A stretch of 64,000 nucleotides of DNA from Bradyrhizobium sp. KBS0727 (GCF_005937885.2 NZ_CP042176.1:921001-985000); one strand, 5' to 3'. Numbered from the stretch's first letter, positions 1 through 9,328 are shown. Notes: generated by a model from the letters alone, not told the origin. Program-made: numbers and translations.

Positions 1-1238
1 TTTCAGGTGCGAAGAATGCGGCGCTGCCGCTGATGATCGCAGGCCTGTTGACCGAAGGGACGCTGATCCTCGACAACGTGCCGCGGCTTGCCGATGTTGC
101 CCAGTTGCAGCGCATACTCGGCAATCACGGCGTCGACATCACCTCAGTCGGCAAGCGGCCCGGCGACCGCGAGTATCAGGGCCAGACCCTGCATATTTCG
201 GCGGCCAACATCATCGACACCACAGCGCCCTACGAACTGGTGTCGCGGATGCGCGCCAGTTTCTGGGTGATCGCGCCGCTGTTGGCGCGGATGCACGAAG
301 CCAAGGTCTCGCTGCCGGGCGGCTGCGCGATCGGCACGCGGCCGGTCGACCTGCTGATCATGGCGCTGGAGAAGCTCGGCGCCGAACTCGTCATCGATGG
401 CGGCTACGTGGTCGCGAAAGCCCCCGGCGGCTTGCGCGGTGCTGCGATCGATTTTCCCAAGGTGACGGTCAGCGGCACCCATGTCGCTGTCATGGCGGCG
501 ACGCTCGCCAAGGGCACCACCGTCATCAGCAACGCCGCCTGCGAGCCCGAGGTCGCCGACGTCGCCGATTGCCTGAACAAGATGGGTGCGCGGATCACCG
601 GGGCGGGCACGCCGCGCATCACGATCGAAGGCGTCGCAGAATTGCACGGCGCGCGGCATACCGTGCTGCCGGACCGCATCGAAGCCGGCACCTATGCGAT
701 GGCGGTCGCGATGACCGGCGGCGAGGTGCAGCTCGCCGGCGCGCGGCCTGAACTGCTGCAGTCGGCGCTCGACGTGTTGACCGAAGCCGGCGCGGTGATC
801 TCCGTCAACGATGAAGGCATTCGCGTCAGCCGGAACGGCGCCGGCATCCGGCCGGTGAAGGTATCGACCGCGCCGTTTCCGGGCTTTCCCACCGATCTGC
901 AGGCGCAACTGATGGCGCTGATGGCCTGCGCCGGCGGCGCCTCGCATATCACCGAGACGATTTTCGAGAATCGCTTCATGCATGTGCAGGAGCTGGCACG
1001 ATTTGGCGCCAGGATCGCGCTCGACGGCGAGACCGCGACCATCGACGGCACCGCCAGGCTGCGCGGCGCCCCGGTGATGGCGACCGACCTGCGCGCCTCG
1101 GTGTCGCTGGTCATTGCCGGCCTTGCCGCCGAGGGCGAAACCATGGTCAACCGGATCTATCACCTCGACCGCGGTTTTGAGCGGCTGGAGGAAAAGCTGT
1201 CGGCCTGCGGCGCCTCGATCCAGCGCATCAGCGATTAG
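1..1238 (+). CDS. murA: UDP-N-acetylglucosamine 1-carboxyvinyltransferase (5' end outside window)
   Basis: First committed step of peptidoglycan synthesis: transfers enolpyruvate from PEP to UDP-GlcNAc in the cytoplasm. The frame is open from base 3 and reads [11 protein letters not shown] before the first internal ATG at 33, so roughly the first 20 residues lie outside the window (the family is about 430 aa; 411 are visible). The PEP-binding catalytic cysteine is seen in [11 protein letters not shown] (codon 324-326), the equivalent of E. coli Cys115. The C-terminal half has the expected repeated inside-out barrel sequence, including [12 protein letters not shown] and [10 protein letters not shown]. 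It starts a run of same-strand core genes ending at tRNA-Phe. Recognition is firm; only the start is unavailable. Confidence 0.97.
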   Translation, partial: SGAKNAALPLMIAGLLTEGTLILDNVPRLADVAQLQRILGNHGVDITSVGKRPGDREYQGQTLHISAANIIDTTAPYELVSRMRASFWVIAPLLARMHEAKVSLPGGCAIGTRPVDLLIMALEKLGAELVIDGGYVVAKAPGGLRGAAIDFPKVTVSGTHVAVMAATLAKGTTVISNAACEPEVADVADCLNKMGARITGAGTPRITIEGVAELHGARHTVLPDRIEAGTYAMAVAMTGGEVQLAGARPELLQSALDVLTEAGAVISVNDEGIRVSRNGAGIRPVKVSTAPFPGFPTDLQAQLMALMACAGGASHITETIFENRFMHVQELARFGARIALDGETATIDGTARLRGAPVMATDLRASVSLVIAGLAAEGETMVNRIYHLDRGFERLEEKLSACGASIQRISD

Positions 1239-1271
1239 GATGCACGCACGTTTAAGGTAGGGGATTTTGCG

Positions 1272-1727
1272 ATGCCCGGGCCCGAACCGCTCAAATTGAT
1301 TGCACTCGACGCCGACGACCTCTCGGTGATCTCGGCCCATGTTCAGAACGCGCGCGTGCAGACCTCCGACATCGTCTGGCGGCAGGACGAAAAGCGGCTG
1401 GTGGTCGGCATGTCCAGGCTCGACTGGGAGCAGACCCTGTCGGGTGGAACCGCCCCGCGCCGGTTGATCGCGGCGCTGCGCTTCGATCGGGTGCTGGCCT
1501 GCAAGTCGCGCAACATCGACCTGGAGCAACCGGGCGCGGTGCTGGAACTGGTCGGGATCGAATTCCATCCTGACGAGGCCCCGGCGGGCAGCGCGCTGTT
1601 GCTGTTCAACCATGGCGGGGCGCTGCGGCTGGACGTCGAATGCCTGGAATGCGAGCTGACCGACCTCGGCAGCGACGATCTCGGCACCAGCGATGCGGGC
1701 GCGGAATCGTCCGGTTTGGGGGCGTAG
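1272..1727 (+). CDS. DUF2948 family protein
   Basis: Conserved alphaproteobacterial protein of unknown function, 151 aa, typically sitting between murA and hisD as here. The start is ATG 1272, 33 bases after murA, with a purine-rich stretch (gtagggg) upstream. The protein begins PLKLIALDADDLSVISAHVQ, has the conserved core DWEQTLSG and RLIAALRF, and ends in a variable acidic, Ser/Gly-rich tail. No signal peptide, membrane segment or catalytic motif is visible. Position suggests co-transcription with murA. The family assignment is from sequence pattern and context; no function is claimed. Confidence 0.85.
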   Translation: MPGPEPLKLIALDADDLSVISAHVQNARVQTSDIVWRQDEKRLVVGMSRLDWEQTLSGGTAPRRLIAALRFDRVLACKSRNIDLEQPGAVLELVGIEFHPDEAPAGSALLLFNHGGALRLDVECLECELTDLGSDDLGTSDAGAESSGLGA

Positions 1728-1735
1728 ACCCGCTG

Positions 1736-1836
1736 CCGTAGGGTGGGCAAAGGCGCCCTTCGCGCCGTGCCCACCATCTTCGACCGCCGACGAGGACCAC
1801 TTATGGTGGGCTCGCTTCGCTTAGCCCACCCTACGG
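1736..1836. repeat. Composite palindromic intergenic repeat (REP/BIME-like)
   Basis: Outer inverted repeat ccgtagggtgggc (1736-1748) pairs with gcccaccctacgg (1824-1836). Two hairpins lie inside: gtgggca at 1743-1749 with tgcccac at 1768-1774 (plus an inner ggcgc/gcgcc stem), and gtgggct at 1806-1812 with agcccac at 1823-1829. It fills the gap before hisD and may also act as a terminator or RNA processing site. Confidence 0.75.
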
Positions 1837-1927
1837 GTCCGGTTTCCGGGTGCGCAAGGGTTGACGACCTCAGGCCGCCGCGCCATTGAGCATAGACCTC
1901 TGGATTACGTCCCGTCAGAAAGCCGCC

Positions 1928-3223
1928 ATGCCCGTTCGCCTCGACAGAAACAGCGCCGATTTCGACGCGCGGTTTACGGCATTTCTCGCCGCCAAGCGTG
2001 AAGTCTCCGCCGATGTCGAGCGGGCGACCCGTGCCATCGTCGACGACGTGGCGGCCCGCGGCGACGCCGCCTTGATCGAGGCGACGCGCAAATTCGACCG
2101 GCTCGAGATCGCGGCCGGAGCCTTGCGTGTGACCGCGGCCGAGATCGATGCCGCGGTGAAGGCTTGCGACACCGAAACCCTCGACGCGCTGAAATTCGCG
2201 CGCGACCGGATCGAGCTGTTCCACCGCCGCCAGTTGCCGAAGGACGAGCGCTTTACCGATGCGCTCGGGGTCGAGCTCGGCTGGCGCTGGAGTGCGATCG
2301 ACGCGGTCGGTCTCTATGTGCCCGGCGGCACCGCCGCCTATCCGTCCTCGGTGCTGATGAATGCGGTGCCGGCCAACGTGGCCGGGGTGCCGCGGGTGGT
2401 GATGGTGGTGCCGTCGCCCGACGGCAGGCTCAATCCGCTGGTGCTGGCGGCCGCTCACCTCGGCGGCGTGTCCGAAATCTACCGCGTTGGTGGCGCGCAG
2501 GCCGTCGCTGCTTTGGCCTATGGCACCGCGACCATCGCGCCGGTCGCGAAAATCGTCGGCCCCGGCAATGCCTATGTCGCCGCCGCCAAGCGGCAGGTGT
2601 TCGGCAAGGTCGGCATCGACATGATCGCCGGCCCCTCCGAAGTGCTCGTCATCGCCGACTACACCGGCAATGCCGGCTGGATCGCCGCCGACTTGCTGGC
2701 GCAGGCCGAGCATGATGCGAGCGCGCAGTCGATCCTGATCACGGACAGCGCGGGCCTTGCCGCCGATGTCGAACGCGCGGTGGAATCGCAACTGGCGACG
2801 CTGCCGCGCGCGGAAATCGCGCGCGCCTCGTGGAATGATTTCGGGGCCATTATTCTGGTGCAAAAGCTCGACGAGGCGGTCGAACTCGCGAACATGATCG
2901 CGGCCGAGCATCTGGAAATCATGACCGCGGATGCGGAAGCCCTGTCGGCCAAGGTCCGCAATGCCGGCGCGATCTTCCTCGGGCCGCATACGCCGGAGGC
3001 AATCGGCGATTACGTCGGCGGCTCCAACCACGTGCTGCCGACGGCGCGTTCGGCCCGGTTCTCGTCGGGGCTCGGCGTGCTAGACTTCATGAAGCGCACT
3101 TCGATTCTCAAATGCGGGCCGGAGGCGTTGCGCGCGCTGGGGCCTGCCGCGATGACCTTGGGGAAGGCCGAAGGTCTCGATGCTCATTCACGCTCCGTCG
3201 GATTGCGTCTCAATTTGTCATGA
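1928..3223 (+). CDS. hisD: Histidinol dehydrogenase
   Basis: Last two steps of histidine synthesis: NAD- and zinc-dependent oxidation of histidinol to histidine. 431 aa, the normal family length, when ATG 1928 ([16 protein letters not shown]) is used. The frame stays open to a TTG at 1886, but that would add 14 residues from the repeat-rich leader. Diagnostic stretches are [47 protein letters not shown] and the catalytic EHLEIM region, ending with a GSNHVLPT segment that supplies metal and substrate ligands. The stop overlaps the start of the next gene (ATGA), indicating translational coupling. Confidence 0.97.
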   Translation: MPVRLDRNSADFDARFTAFLAAKREVSADVERATRAIVDDVAARGDAALIEATRKFDRLEIAAGALRVTAAEIDAAVKACDTETLDALKFARDRIELFHRRQLPKDERFTDALGVELGWRWSAIDAVGLYVPGGTAAYPSSVLMNAVPANVAGVPRVVMVVPSPDGRLNPLVLAAAHLGGVSEIYRVGGAQAVAALAYGTATIAPVAKIVGPGNAYVAAAKRQVFGKVGIDMIAGPSEVLVIADYTGNAGWIAADLLAQAEHDASAQSILITDSAGLAADVERAVESQLATLPRAEIARASWNDFGAIILVQKLDEAVELANMIAAEHLEIMTADAEALSAKVRNAGAIFLGPHTPEAIGDYVGGSNHVLPTARSARFSSGLGVLDFMKRTSILKCGPEALRALGPAAMTLGKAEGLDAHSRSVGLRLNLS

Positions 3224-3723
3224 CCAGGCCGCCACCAGACGAGGACGCCCAGAACCGCATCGTTGCGGTGACGCTCGACGAGGAATCGATCGGGCGTTCC
3301 GGTCCCGATATCGAGCATGAGCGCGCGATCGCGATCTACGATTTGATCGAGCAGAACCTGTTCGCGCCGGAAGGCGCTATCGGCGGCCCGTTCACCTTGC
3401 ATCTCGCGATCACCGGCAACCGGCTGGCGTTCGACATCCGCCACGAGAACGGCTCGCCCGTGGTGGCGCATCTGTTGTCGCTGACGCCGTTCCGCCGGAT
3501 CGTGAAGGACTATTTCATGATCTGCGACAGCTACTACCAGGCGATCCGCACCGCGACCCCCGACAAAATCGAGGCGATCGACATGGGCCGCCGCGGCATC
3601 CACGACGAAGGCTCGCGCACGCTGCAGGAACGGCTGAAGGGCAAGGTGCGGGTCGATTTCGAAACCGCCAGGCGGCTGTTCACGCTGATCTGCGTTCTGC
3701 ACTGGAAGGGTCAGGACGCATGA
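3220..3723 (+). CDS. UPF0262 family protein
   Basis: Conserved 167-aa alphaproteobacterial protein of unknown function that almost always follows hisD. ATG 3220 overlaps the hisD TGA by four bases. Recognisable family stretches are [49 protein letters not shown] and a C-terminal [14 protein letters not shown]. No membrane segment or catalytic signature is visible, so it is probably a small cytoplasmic protein. The call is by family and synteny only. Confidence 0.88.
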   Translation: MTRPPPDEDAQNRIVAVTLDEESIGRSGPDIEHERAIAIYDLIEQNLFAPEGAIGGPFTLHLAITGNRLAFDIRHENGSPVVAHLLSLTPFRRIVKDYFMICDSYYQAIRTATPDKIEAIDMGRRGIHDEGSRTLQERLKGKVRVDFETARRLFTLICVLHWKGQDA

Positions 3724-3781
3724 CCCCGAAAAGTGCGAAGCGGTTTTCGGATCAGGTCATGCGTCAAAAAAAGAGCATGAC
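3724..3781. repeat. Double-hairpin intergenic repeat after UPF0262
   Basis: Two short inverted repeats in tandem: cgaaaa (3727-3732) with ttttcg (3744-3749), and gtcatgc (3756-3762) with gcatgac (3775-3781) around an A-rich loop. Elements of this form are common between Bradyrhizobium genes. It may terminate or attenuate transcription into the phosphatase gene. Confidence 0.55.
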
Positions 3782-3833
3782 GTTGGAGCGGATTTTCGAA
3801 AGGCTGACGCCCCAAACAAGAGCGGCGTGACGC

Positions 3834-4301
3834 ATGGTGGCGCTGTCGAGCGCACGCACTCCGCAAGCCGTGCTGTTCGCGTGCGGCTTCAACAGCGTGC
3901 GTTCGCCGATGGCCGAGAGCCTGCTGCGCCAGATGTTCCCCCACGCGCTCTATGTCAAATCCGCCGGCGTCAGGAAGGGCGAGCTGGATCCGTTCGCGGT
4001 CGCCGTGATGGCGGAGCTCGGGCAGGATATTTCCGGCCACAAGCCGATGACCTTCGCGGAGCTCGAGGACTGGGAGGGGCTCAATTTCGACCTCATCATC
4101 ACGTTGTCGCCGGAAGCCCACCACAAGGCGCTGGAGCTGACGCACACGCTGGCGGCCGATGTCGAATACTGGCCGACGCCGGACCCGACCACGATGGAAG
4201 GCAGCCGCGAGCAGAAGCTCGGGGCTTATCGCGAGGTTTGCGACGGGCTGATGATGCGGATCCGCCGCCGGTTTTCGAGGGTCGGCGTGGCCAACGAGTA
4301 G
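3834..4301 (+). CDS. Low-molecular-weight protein tyrosine phosphatase-like (ArsC-like) protein
   Basis: 155-aa member of the LMW phosphotyrosine phosphatase/arsenate reductase superfamily. The P-loop C-x5-R-S is present as CGFNSVRS (Cys17, Arg23, Ser24), followed by the helix PMAESLLRQMFP, and a WPTPDPT segment places the usual general-acid Asp near residue 120. The substrate is unknown. In many alphaproteobacteria this gene lies between UPF0262 and infA-maf, which is the context here except that infA is not found downstream. ATG 3834 directly precedes the conserved N-terminal strand. The phosphatase fold is well supported; arsenate reduction is not. Confidence 0.85.
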   Translation: MVALSSARTPQAVLFACGFNSVRSPMAESLLRQMFPHALYVKSAGVRKGELDPFAVAVMAELGQDISGHKPMTFAELEDWEGLNFDLIITLSPEAHHKALELTHTLAADVEYWPTPDPTTMEGSREQKLGAYREVCDGLMMRIRRRFSRVGVANE

Positions 4302-4528
4302 GACGCCCTTTCCGTCGTCCATACGCCGCGGCGGAGCGATTTGAGCGGTGCCAGCCGCCAGATTTCATTTGAATGACACAGGCCTGTGGTTATGGGCCCC
4401 TGCGTCCGCAGGGGCGACGAAGAATCGAAGCCGCATCAATCACTTGTTCCCTAGTTGTGGAATGCAGCCCCTTCCGATAGGTTCCGCGCGCGTTCGCCCC
4501 CGAATCCTTCTCGCCTGACGAATCCCGC

Positions 4529-5152
4529 ATGCTTGGCCGTCCCAAATTCGTTCTCGCTTCCGGTTCGCCGCGACGGCTGAGCCTGCTCAACCAGGCCGGC
4601 ATCGAGCCCGACGCGCTGCGTCCCGCCGACGTCGATGAAACCCCGAAGCGGGGCGAACTGCCGCGCGCCTGCGCCAATCGCCTGGCGCGCGCCAAGGCGG
4701 ACGCCGCGCTGAAATCGGTTCAGCTCGACGACGAGCTGCGCGGCTCGTTCATTCTCGCGGCCGACACCGTGGTCGCGGTCGGTCGCCGCATCCTGCCCAA
4801 GGCCAACCTGGTCGACGAGGCCTCGCAGTGCCTGCGGCTGTTGTCCGGGCGCAACCACAGAGTCTACACGGCGGTGTGCCTGGTGACGCCGAAGGAGGCG
4901 TTTCGCCAGCGCCTGATCGAGACCCGCGTGCGCTTCAAGCGCCTGAGCGAGGACGACATCCAGGCCTATATCGGCTCCGGCGAATGGCGCGGCAAAGCCG
5001 GCGGTTATGCGGTGCAGGGCATCGCCGGATCGTTCGTGGTCAAGATGGTCGGCTCCTACAGCAACATCGTCGGCCTGCCGCTCTACGAAACGGTCACGCT
5101 GCTCGGCGGCGAGGGGTTCCCGATCCGCTTCGGTTGGTTGAATGCCAGCTAA
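4529..5152 (+). CDS. maf: Maf-family nucleoside triphosphate pyrophosphatase
   Basis: House-cleaning pyrophosphatase that hydrolyses non-canonical or pyrimidine NTPs, historically called septum formation inhibitor Maf. 207 aa. The N-terminal phosphate-binding motif SGSPRR (residues 11-16) is followed by [18 protein letters not shown], which carries the conserved Asp and Lys. [10 protein letters not shown] and [14 protein letters not shown] are also family hallmarks. The start at ATG 4529 places SGSPRR at the normal distance from the N-terminus. The last 11 bases overlap yacG, so the two are translated as a pair. Confidence 0.95.
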   Translation: MLGRPKFVLASGSPRRLSLLNQAGIEPDALRPADVDETPKRGELPRACANRLARAKADAALKSVQLDDELRGSFILAADTVVAVGRRILPKANLVDEASQCLRLLSGRNHRVYTAVCLVTPKEAFRQRLIETRVRFKRLSEDDIQAYIGSGEWRGKAGGYAVQGIAGSFVVKMVGSYSNIVGLPLYETVTLLGGEGFPIRFGWLNAS

Positions 5153-5345
5153 GCCTCCGAGCGCGGCGGGTTCGGCCGGCGATTCGACGCCGTCGGCCAA
5201 GCGCTGCCCGGAATGCGGCAAGCCCGCGAATCCTGCCACCCTGCCGTTTTGTTCCCCGCGCTGCCGCGACGTCGATCTGAACCGCTGGCTCTCCGGCTCC
5301 TATGTCATCCCCGGCAAGGAGACCGACCCGGAAGACGCCGAATAA
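5142..5345 (+). CDS. yacG: DNA gyrase inhibitor / zinc-binding protein YacG
   Basis: 67-aa zinc-finger protein; the E. coli homologue binds GyrB and inhibits gyrase. The four zinc ligands are Cys22, Cys25, Cys37 and Cys41 in CPEC and CSPRC, followed by the conserved [17 protein letters not shown]. The start overlaps the end of maf, the usual arrangement. The N-terminal 20 residues are low complexity and the C-terminus is acidic, as in relatives. The last protein gene of the core block before tRNA-Phe. Confidence 0.93.
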   Translation: MPAKPPSAAGSAGDSTPSAKRCPECGKPANPATLPFCSPRCRDVDLNRWLSGSYVIPGKETDPEDAE

Positions 5346-5480
5346 TCGTGTTTTGCCAATAATTTGGGGGCGGATGCGAAGCCGGGCCGCGCCTAGCGAA
5401 GCCAACGGCGAAGCTGGGTGGACACGGCCGCCTCACCCCACTATAAACCGCCCGCTCGCACGGTCTTTGACCCCGAGTAT

Positions 5481-5556
5481 GCCCAGGTAGCTCAGTTGGT
5501 AGAGCATGCGACTGAAAATCGCAGTGTCGGTGGTTCGATCCCGCCCCTGGGCACCA
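5481..5556 (+). tRNA. tRNA-Phe (GAA)
   Basis: 76 nt with encoded CCA. Acceptor gcccagg pairs with cctgggc, the D-arm is gctc/gagc, the anticodon stem is tgcga/tcgca with loop ctgaaaa (anticodon GAA), and the T-arm is ggtgg/ccgcc with loop ttcgatc. Its 3' end is the integration target of the adjacent island: bases 5529-5556 recur exactly at 12913-12940. Confidence 0.97.
5529..5556 (+). repeat. attL-like copy of the tRNA-Phe 3' end
   Basis: 28 bases of the T-arm, acceptor strand and CCA, exactly repeated at 12913-12940. This copy belongs to the intact tRNA. Confidence 0.85.
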
Positions 5557-5572
5557 TGACTTCTACCCACCA

Positions 5573-5745
5573 AGTGTCGGTGGTTCGATTCCCGGTCTCA
5601 CGCCAGATGAAGCGTTATGGAACACGGTGATGAGTCATGAACGACTCTCACATGGGTAGGAATCTGGGTAGCGACGAAAATCGAACCTGACGCCCTACCC
5701 AGCCAATTTGTCCGTGGTTCGATTCCCACTAAACGACGCTGACGC
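5573..5745 (+). repeat. Two chimeric tRNA-tail fragments
   Basis: 5573-5589 repeats 17 bases of tRNA-Phe (5523-5539: end of variable loop, T-stem and T-loop) and then switches to an unrelated tail ending cacgcca at 5605. A second piece at 5710-5728 repeats the T-loop with one mismatch (gtccgtggttcgat) and ends gacgcca at 5745. They look like scars of earlier integration or excision at the tRNA 3' end. Confidence 0.6.
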
Positions 5746-5755
5746 CAGTTGGTCA

Positions 5756-6244
5756 TCATGACATCGCTGGTCGGCACTTATATTCCCAAAAACCGCGCTT
5801 CCCAATCGACAAGAGAATGCCGTCGCGCACAATCACTCGCCCATCACTTACCTTGGACGACAATGCACGAATTCGCATCTCCTTGGTCTTAGCGTCGATC
5901 TCCTTCATCCACACAACATCCGTGATCAGATTATTGAATTTTCCTAAAGCCGGATCGGCGTTGCGGACGATGAGTCTTATCGTTGAAGGAGACGTAATCT
6001 GTGCGTCGTCTACAAAGGTGACGGCAATTGGGTATCCTGCGCCGAAATCAAGCTCGCGCTTTGCCCGTCCGTCATCGTCTTTGACGTAAATTTCGCGAAA
6101 GTTTCTCTGCGTTGGGGGCTGGTCGCACGTGGTGCTCCAAACGCCAACCAAGCCAAAGCGCTCTAATACATTCCAAGTGGCCTCAGCAGAGAATGCTGAA
6201 CACGGCATCAGAAGGAAAAAAATGAGTGCTGCTGCCTTGATCAT
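5756..6244 (-). CDS. Small secreted hypothetical protein
   Basis: 162 aa. The N-terminus IKAAALIFFLLMPCSAFSA is a clear Sec signal peptide with a probable cut after AFSA. The mature part, about 142 aa, has two cysteines (in TTCDQ and YKCRP) that could form a disulfide, and begins TWNVLERFGLVGVWSTTC, a pattern seen in uncharacterised periplasmic proteins of Bradyrhizobium. No known enzyme motif is visible. It is the first gene inside the island, oriented toward the tRNA, in a stretch visibly richer in A+T than the core genes, consistent with acquisition. Function unknown. Confidence 0.7.
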   Translation of the reverse strand: MIKAAALIFFLLMPCSAFSAEATWNVLERFGLVGVWSTTCDQPPTQRNFREIYVKDDDGRAKRELDFGAGYPIAVTFVDDAQITSPSTIRLIVRNADPALGKFNNLITDVVWMKEIDAKTKEMRIRALSSKVSDGRVIVRDGILLSIGKRGFWEYKCRPAMS

Positions 6245-6634
6245 GTCACGCTACAAGGGCGATCCGCCAACAAATTCACTGGGGCCTCCTGGCGCGAGCC
6301 GCCAAGTCCCCGCCAATCTAGGAACGGCGAGCGCTGCAACGACTGCGAGCGCAGGGCGAGTTTCCATCTCTTCATGATGTATCATAGCGCACTTTTGCAG
6401 CCCACAGTTGCTTGGGTAGAAGCTTGGGTAGGCAATTTTTGTTCGCATAAATTGTGAAGTTTTGTCAGTTGCTTAGGAGATCAGCTATAGTCCGCCCCTG
6501 GGCGTCATTCCGCCACCACTCAGGATAAAGTTTGCGATCGGCGCGTCTGTGCCGATGCAACCGATACCAAGCGGCTTGGTCCAACTGGCAACGTCTCCAT
6601 CTCCATCCCATGCGATCGTAAGAGTCCCTCGATC
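6245..6634. other. Gene-free stretch with integration-site features
   Basis: No convincing gene. It holds a pair of heptamers tgggtag separated by five bases (6413-6419 and 6425-6431), matching a pair at 5653-5671. It also holds a 12-bp piece of the tRNA-Phe tail (ccgcccctgggc, 6492-6503). Together with 5557-5755 these frame the secreted-protein gene like the ends of a small inserted unit. Confidence 0.5.
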
Positions 6635-9325
6635 ATGATGCTGGCGCCGGTTCTCACTCCACACGGGTCGCTGATCCTGAGGCAGGCGGACGAAGCGCTT
6701 GCGGCCCCGTCTAATCCTCGGCTGGAGCAAGCGTTCTCGCGCGGGCCGGGGCATGGATTGTTGTACCTGGGCGCCGACGAAGTCGGGACGGCTCTGCCTC
6801 CGGTGCTGTCATACTGGCGGGAGTTTGCGGTTCACTACGTGACCGCGCTCTGCGCCCTTCCTGATATCGCAGAGGGCGGCACCAAGCCGCCTGTACCGGT
6901 CCCAACAGACGGTGAGTTTGACAAGATAGCCGCGGCCGTTCCGCCTATGACAGGCGCGGAATACCTGACGGCGGTTGTCTTGGCCGATCTATGGCGAGAT
7001 ATGGACGCCGCCTTCGATGCCGAACTGGCTGATGCCAAGCTCTCAGTACAGGCGTTCCTCAAAGGCCGGCATCCGGCCTGGAATCTCGTCGGGCGCGTGC
7101 ACTTCAACCTTGCCGAGAACAGGAAGGATGAGGTCACGCCGTTCGCATTCCTGGCAACCTATACCACGCGGCTATCGGCTCAGGCCAAAGCCCTGCATGT
7201 ACCGCTGGGTAGAGCCTTGCAGGAATATGCCGGCGCGAAGAATCGCGAGCGACTGCTGTCGCTGCTGCTGCCGGTCCAGCGAGCCGCCGAGCATTGCACA
7301 TGGTTGAAGGCCATGGTCGACGCGGGCGAGATCTTTCATCCGCTGCGCTGGAGCCCACTCCAAGCCCTGCAATTCCTCAACGACGTGCCCGCGCTCGAAA
7401 GCGCCGGCATAGCCGTGCGCATGCCGGCGAATTGGGCGATGAACCGCCCTCCGCGTCCGCAGGTGCGGGCGACGGTCGGGGGACGCGCGCCGTCACAGGT
7501 GGGAATGGATGCGCTGCTCGACTTCCAGATGGACGTGACGCTCGACGGCGAAAAGCTTTCGGCGGCTGAAATCAAGCGGCTTCTGGCGCATTCGGACGGG
7601 TTGGTCCTGATCCGTGGCAAGTGGGTTCAGGTTGACCATGAACGTCTGCGCCGGACACTCGATAAATTTGAAGCGATCCAACGTCATGCCGCCACCGATG
7701 GTTTGTCGTTCGGCGAGGCGATGCGCATGCTGGCTGGGGCAGGCATCGCCGGGAACGGCTCCGGGGAACTCGCGGATGTCGAGTGGAGCCAGACCGTAGC
7801 CGGTCCGTGGCTGGCGGAGACGTTGGCTGCCCTGCGCCGCCCCGATGGGCTCGCGCGGGTCGATCCCAGTAGGTTCCTTCAGGGCAAGTTGCGGCCGTAT
7901 CAATTGGCGGGTGTGCAATGGCTTTATTTGCTCACCCAACTCAGACTCGGGGCCTGCCTTGCCGACGACATGGGGCTCGGCAAGACCATCCAGGTCTTGT
8001 CGCTGCTGCTGGTCTTGAAGCATGACGGGGCACACGAGCGGAAGCCATGCCTGCTGGTGGCCCCGGCATCGCTGCTCGCCAATTGGGCGTCCGAGATCGC
8101 TCGATTTGCGCCGAGCCTCAAAACGGCCGTGGCCCATCCATCGGCCGCGCCGGCGGAGATGCTCGGCGCAGACGAGGGTAATCTAGCAGATGTGGATTTG
8201 GTCATCACGAGCTATGGTTTTCTGGCGCGCTCGCCCTGGCTGGACACCGCGTCGTGGCGATTGGTGGTGCTTGACGAAGCGCAAGCCATCAAGAACCCGG
8301 CTGCCAAACAGACCAAAACGGTCAAGCGACTTCGCGCAGATACCCGTATCGCGCTGACGGGAACGCCCATCGAGAACCGGCTCAATGACCTGTGGTCGAT
8401 TTTCGACTTCATCAATCCCGGGCTGCTGGGATCGCCGAAGCAGTTTTCGTCCTTCGTCAAAGGTCTCGCCGATCGACCGCACAGCCCCTATGAACCGCTG
8501 CGCGACCTGGTGCGCCCCTACATCCTGCGGCGCCTGAAGACAGACAAGAGTATCATTGCCGACTTGCCTGACAAGACGGAAATGAAAGCCTTCTGTTCCT
8601 TGAGCCGAAAACAGGCCGCGCTCTACCAGCAAGCGGTTGAAGAATTGGCACGCCAGCTCGACGACGTCGATGGAATGCAGCGGAAAGGCGTGGTTCTCGC
8701 CTTTCTCATGCGGCTTAAGCAGATCTGCAACCATCCCTCGCAGTGGCTCGGCGACGGCGCATGGGCCGAGGAGGACAGCGGCAAGCTCGCGCGTCTGCGC
8801 GACATCCTGGAGGTGATCGCGGCACGGCAGGAGAAGGTTTTGATCTTCACCCAGTTCAAGGAGACAACGGCACCACTCGCGGCGTTCGCCGGCTCCGTGT
8901 TCGGGCGGGCCGGCCTGGTCCTGCACGGCGAGACCGAGATCAAGAAGCGCAAGGAACGGGTGAGCCAGTTCCAGGCGGATGAAAATATTCCGTTCTTCGT
9001 GCTCTCTCTCAAGGCTGGCGGCACGGGGCTCAATCTTACCGCGGCCTCGCATGTCATCCATTTCGACCGGTGGTGGAATCCGGCGGTGGAAAATCAGGCT
9101 ACCGACAGAGCGTTCCGAATCGGGCAAACTAGGAATGTTCTCGTCCACAAGTTCGTTTGCCGCGGCACCGTAGAGGACAAGATCGACCGGCTGATCGAGT
9201 CGAAGCAGCAACTTGCCGGGGATTTGCTTGGCGGCGGATCTGAAATGATGCTGACCGAGATGAAGGATGAGGACCTGCTGAAGCTCGTGGCTCTCGATTT
9301 GAGCACCGCGACGAAGGAAGGGTGA
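6635..9325 (+). CDS. SNF2-family DEAD/DEAH-box ATPase (HepA-like)
   Basis: 896-aa DNA-dependent ATPase of the SWI2/SNF2 class. The N-terminal ~420 residues form the accessory region seen in bacterial SNF2 proteins. The ATPase core has Walker A DDMGLGKT (444-451), motif II DEAQ (547-550), motif III TGTPIENRLNDLWSIFDF, and C-terminal lobe motifs LKAGGTGLNLT and QATDRAFRIGQ (about 820). All catalytic motifs look intact. The gene is followed after three bases by a SWIM zinc-finger gene, a pairing described for bacterial SNF2 proteins, so the two probably form one chromatin-like or DNA-remodelling complex. A role in repair or anti-phage defence is possible because it lies in a tRNA island, but this is inference. 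Confidence 0.93.
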   Translation: MMLAPVLTPHGSLILRQADEALAAPSNPRLEQAFSRGPGHGLLYLGADEVGTALPPVLSYWREFAVHYVTALCALPDIAEGGTKPPVPVPTDGEFDKIAAAVPPMTGAEYLTAVVLADLWRDMDAAFDAELADAKLSVQAFLKGRHPAWNLVGRVHFNLAENRKDEVTPFAFLATYTTRLSAQAKALHVPLGRALQEYAGAKNRERLLSLLLPVQRAAEHCTWLKAMVDAGEIFHPLRWSPLQALQFLNDVPALESAGIAVRMPANWAMNRPPRPQVRATVGGRAPSQVGMDALLDFQMDVTLDGEKLSAAEIKRLLAHSDGLVLIRGKWVQVDHERLRRTLDKFEAIQRHAATDGLSFGEAMRMLAGAGIAGNGSGELADVEWSQTVAGPWLAETLAALRRPDGLARVDPSRFLQGKLRPYQLAGVQWLYLLTQLRLGACLADDMGLGKTIQVLSLLLVLKHDGAHERKPCLLVAPASLLANWASEIARFAPSLKTAVAHPSAAPAEMLGADEGNLADVDLVITSYGFLARSPWLDTASWRLVVLDEAQAIKNPAAKQTKTVKRLRADTRIALTGTPIENRLNDLWSIFDFINPGLLGSPKQFSSFVKGLADRPHSPYEPLRDLVRPYILRRLKTDKSIIADLPDKTEMKAFCSLSRKQAALYQQAVEELARQLDDVDGMQRKGVVLAFLMRLKQICNHPSQWLGDGAWAEEDSGKLARLRDILEVIAARQEKVLIFTQFKETTAPLAAFAGSVFGRAGLVLHGETEIKKRKERVSQFQADENIPFFVLSLKAGGTGLNLTAASHVIHFDRWWNPAVENQATDRAFRIGQTRNVLVHKFVCRGTVEDKIDRLIESKQQLAGDLLGGGSEMMLTEMKDEDLLKLVALDLSTATKEG

Positions 9326-9328
9326 GGG

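Noticed and set aside
144..1613. 489-codon minus-strand open frame over murA
   Set aside because: GC-rich antisense shadow. The plus strand encodes complete MurA and DUF2948 proteins. Similar long shadows (44063-46285 plus, 57414-59411 plus, 8183-9949 minus) were rejected for the same reason.
6485..6754. 89-codon minus-strand frame near the tRNA-tail fragment
   Set aside because: Its last 45 residues read somewhat protein-like, but it has no recognisable family, overlaps the start of the SNF2 gene and ends in the att-like sequence. At most a remnant of a deleted gene.
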